A stretch of 64,000 nt of DNA. Source: Akkermansia muciniphila (lineage in GTDB: Bacteria > Verrucomicrobiota > Verrucomicrobiia > Verrucomicrobiales > Akkermansiaceae). The translations under genes and the position numbers were made by a program. The stretch is from assembly GCA_004557455.1 (NCBI GenBank), contig SFDX01000021.1, positions 1 through 64,000 on the forward strand, written 5' to 3'. The notes beneath the pieces are model-generated. The model made no database searches and was not told the DNA's origin. It saw nothing but the letters and a program-made list of their open reading frames with translations. Each line of letters opens with the position of its first letter. Position 1 is the stretch's first letter. Positions 24,511-33,296 of this stretch are shown here, piece by piece.

Positions 24511-24540
24511 AGCATACAGCATTCCGAATGCTGTAGTCAA
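24511..24540 (-). promoter_or_regulatory. invertible promoter A (active toward 22814-24475)
   Basis: Minus strand: TTGACT (24540-24535), 18 bp, TATGCT (24516-24511). The -35 lies in the invertible segment, the -10 at its outer flank, and the spacer is the inverted repeat. Confidence 0.75.
24514..24531 (+). repeat. inverton A left inverted repeat
   Basis: 18-bp repeat ATACAGCATTCCGAATGC, identical to the reverse complement of 24676-24693. It lies within a 21-bp palindrome (24515-24535; arms TACAGCATT and AATGCTGTA). Confidence 0.9.
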
Positions 24541-24675
24541 GCCCAAAATCAAAAAGTCCTCGTTAAATAAGGATTTTCAGGGCTCCGATATCTATCCTTA
24601 TGGATGAAAGTTCTGGATGAGAAAAACTCCTAACTCCTTCATATTCAAAGACTTAACCCATTGGAAGAGGGGTGT
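24532..24675. other. candidate 144-bp invertible segment (inverton A)
   Basis: AT-rich segment between 18-bp inverted repeats. It carries one -35 hexamer at its left end, facing left; the right end (GAGGGG at 24667-24672) has none. Inversion would give TTGACT-18 bp-TATCAT reading into the gene at 24707. Confidence 0.8.
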
Positions 24676-24693
24676 GCATTCGGAATGCTGTAT
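24676..24693 (-). repeat. inverton A right inverted repeat
   Basis: Reverse complement of 24514-24531 (18/18). TATCAT at 24691-24696 is the fixed -10 candidate for the rightward gene. Confidence 0.9.
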
Positions 24694-24706
24694 CATCTCC
24701 GGCGGA

Positions 24707-26368
24707 ATGAAGGGAACTCACGTACGTATACTTCTGAATGCGGTAGTAGCAGTGCTCTGCGTTGCAGCGCTGTATTCTCTGCACAGGAGCACCCCGATGA
24801 GCAGTGATGACTATGTGTACAGTTTTGTCTACAATGCGGAACACTATGTTGATCCGGACTTCGCAGAGAGAGTGAGCGGCCCGGATGATGTATGGTATTC
24901 GCAGGTCAAACACTACATGTGTTGGAGCGGTCGCTTCCTGGCCCACAGCATTCTGCAGCTTTTTTCCATCTCGCGCACGGCATGGGATATCGCCAACACG
25001 GCAGTATACTCGCTGGTAGTTCTGTGTTTTTTGTTTATCGCTACTCCGCGCGTCAAAACAGCCCTTGCAATCTACCCCGTCGCATTTATCGGTCTTTGGC
25101 TGCTGATGCCCCAACCGGGACACATCGTTATGTGGCAGTCAGGTAGTTGCAATTATCTTTGGGCCGCCCTCTTTGTTCTCACTTTTCTTCTGATGCTGTT
25201 TTCCCGGCATAAAGCGGCAAATATCTCGGCCCTTCCTTTCGGACTCCTTGCGGGAAACAGTAATGAAAGCCTCTGTGTGGGCCTGGCCCTCTCCATCGTC
25301 ATCTATACCATATTGCATTTTCGGAAGACGAGCCTGCTGTTCAAAGCAGCCGTTATCTGCCTTCTTATCGGAACGTTCAGCAACATTTTTTCTCCCGGAA
25401 CAACCGCCCGACTGTCAACACAGACAAGCGGCAACCTCCTGAGCATACCCTTCCGCTTGTATACGGGGCTCGTTGCCGCGTTCAGCTCAACCTGCCTCCT
25501 TATTCCCTCAGCACTCACGTTGATTGCACTCGTCAGCCTCAAAAGACGGCATCATCAGTTATCCGAGCTAATCAATGATCAAGCGGTCTACCTTCTTATA
25601 GCAGCGCTTCTTTCTTTGGGAGCATGCATCTATTCAATGGAAATCAATTCAAGGTCATCGTTCGGATTTTTTCTCTTCTCTCTCTTGGCGGTCACTCTGC
25701 TTCACATCAACAAAATATCAGCCCTCACCGATGCAAGGTATAACATCCTGCTTATACTGATGGGAGCAGGGATGCTCTTCTCCTACAATTTTGCGAAACA
25801 AGACATAAAGCTCTGCTTTCAAAATGAAACCCGCATCATTCAGAAAGCCATCAACGGCGAAAGCCTCATCTCATATGAGCCTACAGCGGAGCGGAACAGT
25901 GGCCGCTACTGCTGTGCCTCCTATCTGCGCCCGAACTGCCTGGCACTTCATAACAGAGCCATTGCAGCTTACTACAACATCGGTCATCCTTTCTCCGTCG
26001 TCTCCCTGAAGGAAATGGATAAAATCCGTAATATACCCTCAGATATTTTGGAACAGGCGCGCCCCGGTCATTACCTCAAGATTAGGCCCGGTTACATCCT
26101 CACATGCCTCGACAAGGACATATCGGCATGTGAATGCGCCGCCTATGTCACACCGAGCAAGCCGCACAGCTACCTTCACACACTGCGCATGAAAGCAAAA
26201 GGCTGGTTACTCGGCGAAATTTTCCTCATCTCATTCCCGCATGACGGAAGAATACTCTGCCTTATCCCGGGAACGGATTTTGACGAACTGCACCTAGACC
26301 TGTACCACGGTCACAGGAAGGAGGTGATCACCCTTATCCCGGCAGAAATCCCCTGGTTCGGGGAATAG
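24707..26368 (+). CDS. DUF6056-like polytopic membrane protein, paralogue of 22814-24475, OFF orientation of inverton A
   Basis: 553 residues from MKGTHVRILLNAVV, the same length as its divergent paralogue. Shared motifs in order: MSSDDYVYSF, WSGRFLAHSILQ, PQPGHIVMWQSGSCNYL, GNSNESLCVGL, NCLALHNRAIAAYY and DKDISACECAAYV. The N-terminal ~400 residues are hydrophobic helices and the rest is soluble. The open frame extends upstream to 24617, but the candidate -10 (24691-24696) is inside that stretch, so the ATG at 24707, 10 nt after it, is preferred. In the sequenced orientation no -35 precedes that -10. The coding sequence is of lower G+C than flanking housekeeping genes. Confidence 0.72.
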   Translation: MKGTHVRILLNAVVAVLCVAALYSLHRSTPMSSDDYVYSFVYNAEHYVDPDFAERVSGPDDVWYSQVKHYMCWSGRFLAHSILQLFSISRTAWDIANTAVYSLVVLCFLFIATPRVKTALAIYPVAFIGLWLLMPQPGHIVMWQSGSCNYLWAALFVLTFLLMLFSRHKAANISALPFGLLAGNSNESLCVGLALSIVIYTILHFRKTSLLFKAAVICLLIGTFSNIFSPGTTARLSTQTSGNLLSIPFRLYTGLVAAFSSTCLLIPSALTLIALVSLKRRHHQLSELINDQAVYLLIAALLSLGACIYSMEINSRSSFGFFLFSLLAVTLLHINKISALTDARYNILLILMGAGMLFSYNFAKQDIKLCFQNETRIIQKAINGESLISYEPTAERNSGRYCCASYLRPNCLALHNRAIAAYYNIGHPFSVVSLKEMDKIRNIPSDILEQARPGHYLKIRPGYILTCLDKDISACECAAYVTPSKPHSYLHTLRMKAKGWLLGEIFLISFPHDGRILCLIPGTDFDELHLDLYHGHRKEVITLIPAEIPWFGE

Positions 26369-26384
26369 TTTGGGTATTTATGGC

Positions 26385-26413
26385 TTGACGCGGGGGAGGA
26401 TGGGGAGTAAAAT
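26385..26413 (+). promoter_or_regulatory. hprK promoter
   Basis: TTGACG (26385-26390), 17 bp, TAAAAT (26408-26413). The ATG is 8 nt after the -10. Confidence 0.7.
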
Positions 26414-26421
26414 GGGGGCGT

Positions 26422-27390
26422 ATGGGGTTGGAGAAACTAAACGTCAAGAAGGTAGACAAGATCAGTGTGGCGAGGTTCTATGAGACGAACCGATCATCGC
26501 TGGCGCTGCGTTTACAGAACTCACCGTTGGGGATGGCGCGGAATATACGGCAACCGGCATTGAACAGGCCGGGGCTGGCTTTGGCGGGATATTTCGGGTA
26601 TTTTGCGCACGAGCGCATTCAGGTATTCGGGGCGGCGGAGATGGCTTATCTCTCCACCCTGCGGGGAGAAGAGAGGCGGGAGCGACTGGCACAGGTATGC
26701 AGCGATGACGTGCCGTGCCTCATCTTCTCCCGCAATGCAGAGGTGCCGCATGATGTGCTGGCCATGGCGGATGCTAACTCCATCTCTGTTTTCTCCACCT
26801 CTCTGCCGACGATGACGCTGATGAACCGCGCCACGATTATCTTGGAAAACGAGTTTGCCGACAGCTCGACGGTGCATGCCTGCGCGGTGGATGTCCGCGG
26901 CGTGGGTATATTGATAACGGGCGTGAGCGGCATCGGCAAGAGCGAGATTGCCCTGGGCCTGGTTGAGCGCGGCGCGGCACTGGTGGCGGACGACGCGGTA
27001 CGCATTCGCAACAGAAGCGGCAAAATCATCGCCTGTGCCCCCAACCTCTGCAAAGGCTACATCGAGATACGCGGCATCGGCATCATGAATGTCACCACGC
27101 TGTACGGCTACAAAGCCATGCGCCATGAGGTAGCCGTCGACCTCGTCATCAACCTGACGAAAGACGAACCGATCCGCATGATGGACCGCTTGGGCCTCTC
27201 CCCCAAGAAAATATCCGTACTGGGGGTAGAAGTCGACCGACTGAACCTGCCCGTAGCCCCGGGGCGCGATATGTCCCGCTTGGTCGAGGTAGCCGCCATG
27301 AGCCAATACCTGCGCAACAGCGGTGTGGATATTGCCGCCCAGTTCAACAATGCCCTGCACAACGAAATCGCCCGCAACAGCAAGAACTGA
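26422..27390 (+). CDS. hprK: HPr kinase/phosphorylase
   Basis: 322 residues. The Walker A loop GVSGIGKSE is near 170 and the HprK signature LCKGYIEIRGIGIMN near 212. It phosphorylates or dephosphorylates a Ser on HPr-like proteins. In Gram-negatives it usually serves a regulatory phosphorelay rather than sugar uptake; no ptsH or other PTS gene is present in the window. The Nif3-like gene starts 4 nt after its stop, and hprK, Nif3-like and rluD-like genes form one tight run. Confidence 0.93.
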   Translation: MGLEKLNVKKVDKISVARFYETNRSSLALRLQNSPLGMARNIRQPALNRPGLALAGYFGYFAHERIQVFGAAEMAYLSTLRGEERRERLAQVCSDDVPCLIFSRNAEVPHDVLAMADANSISVFSTSLPTMTLMNRATIILENEFADSSTVHACAVDVRGVGILITGVSGIGKSEIALGLVERGAALVADDAVRIRNRSGKIIACAPNLCKGYIEIRGIGIMNVTTLYGYKAMRHEVAVDLVINLTKDEPIRMMDRLGLSPKKISVLGVEVDRLNLPVAPGRDMSRLVEVAAMSQYLRNSGVDIAAQFNNALHNEIARNSKN

Positions 27391-27394
27391 CGCC

Positions 27395-28153
27395 ATGACA
27401 ACATTAGCAGATATTACCGCCCTGCTCGACCGCGAACTGAGAATCGCGGATATCAAGGACGCCCCCGTAGCCCTCAACGGCCTGCAGGTAGAAAACAACG
27501 GATACGTTACCAAGGTAGCTTTGGCCGTGGACGGCAGCCAAAAGACCCTGGACGATGCCGTTGCGGCCGGGGCGGATCTTCTCCTGCTGCACCACGGCAT
27601 CTTCTGGAGCGGCCTGCGCCCGATCACCGGCTGGTGGCGCCGCAAAATCCGAACCTGCCTGGAGCATAACCTCGCCGTCTACGCCGCCCACCTGCCCCTG
27701 GACCTGCACCCCACCCTCGGCAACAACGCCGGCCTCTCCGCCGGGCTGGGCCTGACGGATACCGCCCCGGAGGTTGACTATCACGGCGTCTCCATCGGCG
27801 TGGCCGGCAACTACCCCGGCACGGTCGGCGAGCTGCGCCGGCGCCTGGCAGAAATCACCGGATCCGATGTTACCGGCGTGGTCCGTGACCCCGCTGCACC
27901 CGCGGGCCGCGTGGCTGTCTGCAGCGGCGGCGCGGGAGAGGAGATCTACCAAATGCACGCCAAGGGCTACCGCTGTTACATCACCGGTGAGGAGAATCAC
28001 TGGGTGCGCAACGCCGCGCAGGACATGGGCATCGACATCCTCTTCGCCGGCCACTACGCCACCGAGACCTTCGGTGTCAAAAGTTTAGGGCGACTCCTCG
28101 CCGACACCTTCGGCCTGCCCACCCTCTTCATCGACAACCCCACCGGCATGTAA
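27395..28153 (+). CDS. Nif3-like dinuclear metal centre protein
   Basis: 252 residues from MTTLADITALLDREL. The metal ligands of the family are visible: LLLHHGIFWSG, AAHLPLDLHPTLGNN and FAGHYATETFGVKSL. The function of this widespread family (NIF3/YbgI) is unresolved; GTP cyclohydrolase-like and other hydrolytic roles have been proposed. Its TAA overlaps the ATG of the next gene (TAATG). The 24-residue upstream extension overlaps hprK and is not family-like. Confidence 0.9.
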   Translation: MTTLADITALLDRELRIADIKDAPVALNGLQVENNGYVTKVALAVDGSQKTLDDAVAAGADLLLLHHGIFWSGLRPITGWWRRKIRTCLEHNLAVYAAHLPLDLHPTLGNNAGLSAGLGLTDTAPEVDYHGVSIGVAGNYPGTVGELRRRLAEITGSDVTGVVRDPAAPAGRVAVCSGGAGEEIYQMHAKGYRCYITGEENHWVRNAAQDMGIDILFAGHYATETFGVKSLGRLLADTFGLPTLFIDNPTGM

Positions 28154-29079
28154 TGACCATCATCCCGGAAGACTCCTTCGGCACCCGTCTGGACCAATAC
28201 CTCGCGGCGCGACTGCCCGAGCTTTCCCGCGCCCGCATCCAGGCTCTGTTAAAAGACGGCAGCATCACCGTGAACGACAAGCCGGCCAAGCCCAAAACAC
28301 CGGTGGAGCGCGGGATGATCATCGAGGTAAGCCTGCCGGAGGAGGAACCGGAGGATGCGCAGCCGCAGGATATACCGCTATCCGTTCTATACGAGGACGA
28401 CGACGTCATCGTGGTCAACAAAGCCTCCGGCATGGTCGTGCACCCCGCAGCCGGCAACCCGGACGGCACGCTCGTAAACGCCCTGCTCTACCACTGCGGT
28501 ACGCTTTCCACCCTGGGCGGAGGCGCGCGCCCCGGCATCGTGCACCGGCTGGACAAGGACACGAGCGGCTGCATCGTTGCTGCTAAAAACGACGCCGCCC
28601 ACCTCTCCCTCTGCTCCCAGTTTGCCGAGCGCGACACCTCCAAAATCTACCTGGCGGTCGTACAGGGCCGCCCGAGAGAAGACTCCGGCACCGTCTTCAC
28701 CAACATCGGCCGCCACCCCGTCAACCGCCTTCGCATGGCCGTAGTGAACCCGGGGTCCGGCAAGCCCGCCATCACGGACTGGCGCGTACTGCGCCACGAT
28801 GCCGCCACCGACACCACCTTGGTGCTCTGCACCCTGCACACGGGCCGCACCCACCAGATACGCGTGCACATGCTGCACCTGGGCCACCCCCTCATCGGCG
28901 ATCCCATCTACGCCAACCCCAAGCGGCAGAAAGCACAACCAGGCCGGCTGATGCTGCACGCCTGGCGCCTCGCCTTCAACCACCCCGGGGACGGGCATCG
29001 CGTAGCGACAGAAGCCCCGATTCCGCCGGAATTTGCCCCTTGGCTGGCCGGCGCAGAGCTTCCCGCCCCCGCGGAGTAG
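28153..29079 (+). CDS. RluA/RluD-family 23S rRNA pseudouridine synthase
   Basis: 308 residues. An S4 domain is at about 12-60 (TRLDQYLAARLPELSRARIQALLKDGSITVN). The catalytic domain contains VVNKASGMVVHP, the Asp-containing HRLDKDTSG (about residue 135) and HTGRTHQIRVHM. The order S4 plus catalytic core is that of RluD (positions 1911/1915/1917 in E. coli); the exact target here is inferred. Translation is coupled to the Nif3-like gene by a TAATG overlap. Confidence 0.92.
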   Translation: MTIIPEDSFGTRLDQYLAARLPELSRARIQALLKDGSITVNDKPAKPKTPVERGMIIEVSLPEEEPEDAQPQDIPLSVLYEDDDVIVVNKASGMVVHPAAGNPDGTLVNALLYHCGTLSTLGGGARPGIVHRLDKDTSGCIVAAKNDAAHLSLCSQFAERDTSKIYLAVVQGRPREDSGTVFTNIGRHPVNRLRMAVVNPGSGKPAITDWRVLRHDAATDTTLVLCTLHTGRTHQIRVHMLHLGHPLIGDPIYANPKRQKAQPGRLMLHAWRLAFNHPGDGHRVATEAPIPPEFAPWLAGAELPAPAE

Positions 29080-29131
29080 GGATTTTCCTCCCCTTTCGGT
29101 GCGAAATCGGCGCGTCGGCGTGCTTTTTGGC

Positions 29132-29161
29132 TTGCCAAGCGGGGGGCGCATGTGCTACCAT
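29132..29161 (+). promoter_or_regulatory. promoter of ABC exporter gene
   Basis: TTGCCA (29132-29137), 18 bp, TACCAT (29156-29161). The preferred ATG at 29172 is 10 nt after the -10; an earlier ATG at 29160 overlaps the -10 itself. Confidence 0.6.
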
Positions 29162-29171
29162 GCAGACAGTC

Positions 29172-30932
29172 ATGCTCGAAGCTCGTAATATCTGTCTGGA
29201 GGTCGACCACGAGGGGGAATCACTTTTCCTCCTCAACGGCATCAACTTTTGCGTGCCGCGCGGGCACTTCATGGCCATCGTCGGCCCGTCCGGTTGCGGT
29301 AAAACCACCCTGCTTAAGGCCATCGCAGGCATCAAAGAGAACACCTCCGGCTCCTTCCTGTGGCAGGGCAAGGACTTGGCGGAGGAGGGCGACTTCGAGC
29401 CCCACGAGATCGGCTATGTGCCCCAGTTCAGCATCGCCTACGATGAGTTAACCGTGGACGAGAGCGTAGCCAACTCCGCGAGGCTGCGTGTGCAGGCCGA
29501 CGAGGAGGAACTCAACGACATCATCGACAACGTCTTGGCCGAGACAGGGTTGGCAGATATTGCCGACAGGCAGGTCAAGATGCTCTCCGGCGGGCAGAAA
29601 CGGCGCCTGGCCCTGGCCATGGAGCTGGTCTCCAACCCCTCCCTGCTGCTCTGCGACGAGGTGACGAGCGGCCTGGACCCTCGCTCCGAGCGCGAAATCG
29701 TGACCCTGCTGCACAAACTGAGCCGCCGCGAGGGACGACTCATTATATCCGTCACGCACAGCCTGGCCCAGCCGGAGCTCTACGACAGCATCATGGTGCT
29801 GGTGCGCGGCCACCTGGCCTATCACGGTTCACCGGCAGCAATGACGCACTACTTCGGCGTCGGCAACTTTGAGGAAGTCTACCCCCAGCTCGCCCTGCGG
29901 GAGCCCGATGCCTGGGCCGCCAGCTGGATGAAACACCGCGCGGACTACTACGAGCGCATGGAGAAGGAGCACATCCAAAAGCTGGAGAGCACCCCCGGCG
30001 GCATACCGGACTGGGCCAAGTGCACCCCGAAGACCGATGAAGAGGAGGAAGAGGAATACCAACCCTCCGCCCTCTCCCAATTTGTTACCCTGTTGCAGCG
30101 GCGCTTCACCCTGCTCTTCCGCGACAGAACGCAGCTCCTGCTGCAGCTGGCCATGATGCTCATCTTCCCCATCATGGTCGCGCTCTTCTCCGGCAAGGGG
30201 CAGGAGCAGCTCATGCACCTGACGGACTCGCAGTCCGCCGATATAGCGGTGGAGGTGCAGCGGCAGCAGGCGCAGGCGGAGAACCGGGCCAAGGTCGGTT
30301 CCGCCGTGTCGGGTATCATCATGTTCGAGGTCATTTTGCTGGGGCTGATGGGCTCCAACAACTCCTCCCGCGAGGTCGCGACGGAGCGTCAGATCCTGGA
30401 GAAAGAGAAGATGAGCGGCGTCTCCCCCGGGGCTTATCTAGCCTCCAAGAGCGTATTCCTATCCTGCCTGGTGCTGGTGCAAAGCCTGTGGATGTTTGCC
30501 TTCGTGCAGTACTTCTGGCCCTACCGGGGCGACCTGATGAACCACCTGCTCTTCCTGATTCTGGCGAATGCGGCCATGACCAGCGTATGCTTGGGTATAT
30601 CCGCTAACTGTAAGACGGGCGACCAAGCTTCCCTGCTCAGCATTTATCTGGTGGGCTTCCAGCTCCCGCTCTCCGGGGCCGTGCTGGCCCTGCCGGGCTT
30701 CATCGAGTCCCTCACGCAGCCCTTCATCTCCGCCTACTGGGCCTGGAGCGGCAGCATCAAGGGCGGGCTGATGGGCGACACGGGGCTGGAGTCCGAGGTA
30801 TACAAGGCGGTCACCTCCATCGTGCAAACCGGCTTCAGCGGGGGTGCCCTGTGCTTCTGGGTCTTGGTGCTGCACATCCTCATCGGCCTGGTACTGGCCT
30901 ACGTCGGCATTCGTCGCAGCCGTTGGGACTGA
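29172..30932 (+). CDS. ABCG-like half transporter (ATPase fused to ABC2-type permease)
   Basis: 586 residues. The N-terminal ATPase has Walker A GPSGCGKTT (about 39-47), signature LSGGQKRRLAL, Walker B LLLCDEVTSGLD and the switch His in SVTHS. An acidic linker (TDEEEEEEYQPS) near 290 leads to six hydrophobic segments (LLLQLAMMLIFPIMVALF; AVSGIIMFEVILLGLMG; LVLVQSLWMFAFVQYFW; and three more), with TERQILEKEKMSGVSPGAYL as in ABCG-type permeases. It probably acts as a homodimeric exporter; the substrate is unknown. The two genes that follow may be co-transcribed. Confidence 0.88.
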   Translation: MLEARNICLEVDHEGESLFLLNGINFCVPRGHFMAIVGPSGCGKTTLLKAIAGIKENTSGSFLWQGKDLAEEGDFEPHEIGYVPQFSIAYDELTVDESVANSARLRVQADEEELNDIIDNVLAETGLADIADRQVKMLSGGQKRRLALAMELVSNPSLLLCDEVTSGLDPRSEREIVTLLHKLSRREGRLIISVTHSLAQPELYDSIMVLVRGHLAYHGSPAAMTHYFGVGNFEEVYPQLALREPDAWAASWMKHRADYYERMEKEHIQKLESTPGGIPDWAKCTPKTDEEEEEEYQPSALSQFVTLLQRRFTLLFRDRTQLLLQLAMMLIFPIMVALFSGKGQEQLMHLTDSQSADIAVEVQRQQAQAENRAKVGSAVSGIIMFEVILLGLMGSNNSSREVATERQILEKEKMSGVSPGAYLASKSVFLSCLVLVQSLWMFAFVQYFWPYRGDLMNHLLFLILANAAMTSVCLGISANCKTGDQASLLSIYLVGFQLPLSGAVLALPGFIESLTQPFISAYWAWSGSIKGGLMGDTGLESEVYKAVTSIVQTGFSGGALCFWVLVLHILIGLVLAYVGIRRSRWD

Positions 30933-30959
30933 TCACGAATCTACAACTTTTTAACACAT

Positions 30960-31391
30960 ATGGCAAGAAGAAGAACCAAGAAAGGGGGCAACTCCAAATC
31001 CCTTCTCATCGTCGGGGGCGGCGTGGCCGTCTTTGTGCTCGCCGTGGCGGCCCTGCTCACGCAGGGGGGCAACTCGGATGTGCCGAAACAGCACGACATC
31101 GACCCCGCTGATTACCGTGCCCACGGTTCCTCCAAGAACGGCAACACCTACGTCTTCACGGCGCGGGTGGAGGACATCGACACCATCGGGGATAACCGGC
31201 TGCTGGCTGTCTCCTGCAACGGGGCACCGCAGGAGCGCCTGCCCATCCTCGTCACCCCCAAAACCAAGACGGATGTGAACATTACCCGCGGGGATTCCTT
31301 TATCTTTACCGTTAAGTGCATGAACGGCCGCGATGCGGAGAAAAACCTCGTGCGCGGCATCCTGGTCGTCAAAAAAGTAGAAGTCAAGTAA
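30960..31391 (+). CDS. hypothetical single-pass membrane-anchored protein
   Basis: 143 residues. A Lys/Arg-rich N-terminus (MARRRTKKGGNSK) precedes one membrane segment (LLIVGGGVAVFVLAVAALL), followed by a ~100-residue soluble beta-rich domain (NTYVFTARVEDIDTIGDNRLLAVSC; DSFIFTVKCMNG). No family was recognised. It lies 27 bp after the ABC transporter and one base before the next exported protein gene, so it may be part of an envelope operon. Confidence 0.65.
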   Translation: MARRRTKKGGNSKSLLIVGGGVAVFVLAVAALLTQGGNSDVPKQHDIDPADYRAHGSSKNGNTYVFTARVEDIDTIGDNRLLAVSCNGAPQERLPILVTPKTKTDVNITRGDSFIFTVKCMNGRDAEKNLVRGILVVKKVEVK

Positions 31392-31392
31392 C

Positions 31393-33294
31393 ATGAAGAA
31401 AGAACTTTTAACAGCCATCTTGCTGCTGCTTCCCGGTATGGCAAGTGCGCAGATGCCCAGCAGCTTCGATGCCAGCGGCAAGTCTGCCCAGGCAGCCAAC
31501 GGGGTGGAGAACAATGACCCGAACAGCGTAGGCGAGACCCCGAACCCGCAGCTCTTCGGCATGGAGCTTCCCCTGCTGGACCCCTCCAACGACAGCGTGA
31601 AATACGGCGGCGGCAAGTTCGATGTAGGCAACAACGCCTTGGTGCGCGCGCGCTTTGAAAAATACCTCAGCCAGAACCCGGATGAACGAGCAGAGGCGAA
31701 GAAGTACCGCAAGATCATGCGCGAGCTCCTCTCCCTGACCCGCAAGTACACCAAGGACCGCCAGAAAATCGGCAGCAAGGTGCTTGTCAAGGTCGGCAAG
31801 GCGCTGTATGCCGCCGCGGAATTTGATATGGATAACGGGCAGTGCGACGCCTTGGGCAACGCCATCATCAGCGCGCTGGAAACCCAGCGCGGCAACCGCG
31901 ACCTGGAGGAGGAAAACCAGCGAATGGACGAGGAAATCGAGCGGATGATGAAGCAGAATAACATCATCGAAAACCGCAACGCCCACACCCGCTCCATCAA
32001 ATCCAACGCCGGCAAGGGCAAGACCGGCGGCGGCAGCGACGCGAGCGAGCGCAACACCGTCAAACTGGCCGATAACACCAAGAAAGTGGCCACCAACACC
32101 GCTGCCCAGGTGAAAAACGACGCCACCCGCGCCGCGAATCTCTTGGCAGCCAAAACGCAGTACCAGGCCATGATGGTGCACATGTTCATTCAGCGTTACT
32201 ATGACCACGCCGTCATCGCCGCGCGCCTGTACCGCCACATCTTCCGGGACGGTGACAGCAAGCTGCAGATCAAGGAGGACTCCGATGCCTCCAAGACCTT
32301 CGTGGGCGTTACCGGTATGCCGCCCACCGTCGCGACCGTGGATTCCTTGGCCAGCACCGCCGCCGGGGACGTGGACAAGAGCATGGAGAGTGTCCGTAAT
32401 CTCATCGCGCAGAACAAGATGGGCGCCGCCACCCAGCGGCTCATCGAGGCCGTGGCCGTCGGTGAGTTCATGGAGAGCGTCTGTACCTTCCCCATGGAGA
32501 GCCGCAACAAGGTCGCTAAGTTCTGGAGCCTCCGCAAGCGCGCCCTCACCGCCATGAACGGCCGCGATTACGGCGGCGTGTTGGACATCGCCAAGCAGAT
32601 GCGGGAGATGGACATCGACTTTGACGACGCGCAGTTGAAGGCCTATTGCAGCGCCAAGATGAAGCAGAGCAACATGGAGCTCGCCTCCGCCCAACAGGCT
32701 GCGGAAAAGGGGGACATGGACGCCGCCAAGCAGCATGCGCAGAACGCCGCCATCGTGTGGCCCCTTAACCCCAGGCTGGATCAGTTCCAGGGCGCGGTGG
32801 AGGAGGTGGTGAACAAGGCACCCCTGCGGGATGAGTTCCGCAAGCTCTACGAGGCCAAGGAGTACCGCCGCATCGCTGCGGACCAGGCGCGCTTTGCGCC
32901 CGTGGCGATGGACCCGGAGCTGAAGGAGAAGTACATGGAGGCCATCCGCCGCGTGGAGACCATCGAGGGTACTCTTACCCAGGTGGCCGAGATGTCGCGC
33001 ACGGATCGCACCATGGGCCCGTGCATTGCGTATGAGGCCCTGCGCCGTATCATGCGCGAGCACCCGGAGTATGCCGACGACGTGCCGCTGGATAAGGCGC
33101 TGCGCCATTACGAGACGGAGGCGCATGACTTCGTGAAGCTGCTGCGGGATGCGGAGAACTTCGAGCAAGAGCGGGAGTTCGGCAGCGCGCTGTCCTCTTA
33201 CCTGCGCGCGCGTGTCATCTACCCCAACTCGTATATGGCCAAGGATGGCATCCGCCGCGTGTCGGATGTTATCGCCTCCGCAACGTATCAGTAA
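31393..33294 (+). CDS. hypothetical exported helical repeat (TPR-like) protein
   Basis: 633 residues. The signal peptide is MKKELLTAILLLLPGMASAQ. The body is predicted almost wholly helical: a charged coiled-coil-like stretch (about 170-200, LEEENQRMDEEIERMMKQNN), a low-complexity Lys/Gly/Ser region, then Ala-rich helices with TPR-like spacing in the C-terminal third (AQQAAEKGDMDAAKQHAQNA; FEQEREFGSALSSYLRARV). No enzyme motif is visible. Its position suggests an envelope function. It ends 2 nt before gluQ. Confidence 0.65.
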   Translation: MKKELLTAILLLLPGMASAQMPSSFDASGKSAQAANGVENNDPNSVGETPNPQLFGMELPLLDPSNDSVKYGGGKFDVGNNALVRARFEKYLSQNPDERAEAKKYRKIMRELLSLTRKYTKDRQKIGSKVLVKVGKALYAAAEFDMDNGQCDALGNAIISALETQRGNRDLEEENQRMDEEIERMMKQNNIIENRNAHTRSIKSNAGKGKTGGGSDASERNTVKLADNTKKVATNTAAQVKNDATRAANLLAAKTQYQAMMVHMFIQRYYDHAVIAARLYRHIFRDGDSKLQIKEDSDASKTFVGVTGMPPTVATVDSLASTAAGDVDKSMESVRNLIAQNKMGAATQRLIEAVAVGEFMESVCTFPMESRNKVAKFWSLRKRALTAMNGRDYGGVLDIAKQMREMDIDFDDAQLKAYCSAKMKQSNMELASAQQAAEKGDMDAAKQHAQNAAIVWPLNPRLDQFQGAVEEVVNKAPLRDEFRKLYEAKEYRRIAADQARFAPVAMDPELKEKYMEAIRRVETIEGTLTQVAEMSRTDRTMGPCIAYEALRRIMREHPEYADDVPLDKALRHYETEAHDFVKLLRDAENFEQEREFGSALSSYLRARVIYPNSYMAKDGIRRVSDVIASATYQ

Positions 33295-33296
33295 TC

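Noticed and set aside
24515..24535. Inverton palindromes interpreted as ordinary terminators or repressor operators
   Set aside because: There is no T-run, and the second matching copy in inverted orientation with a missing -35 on one side fits recombination better. An operator role in addition cannot be excluded.
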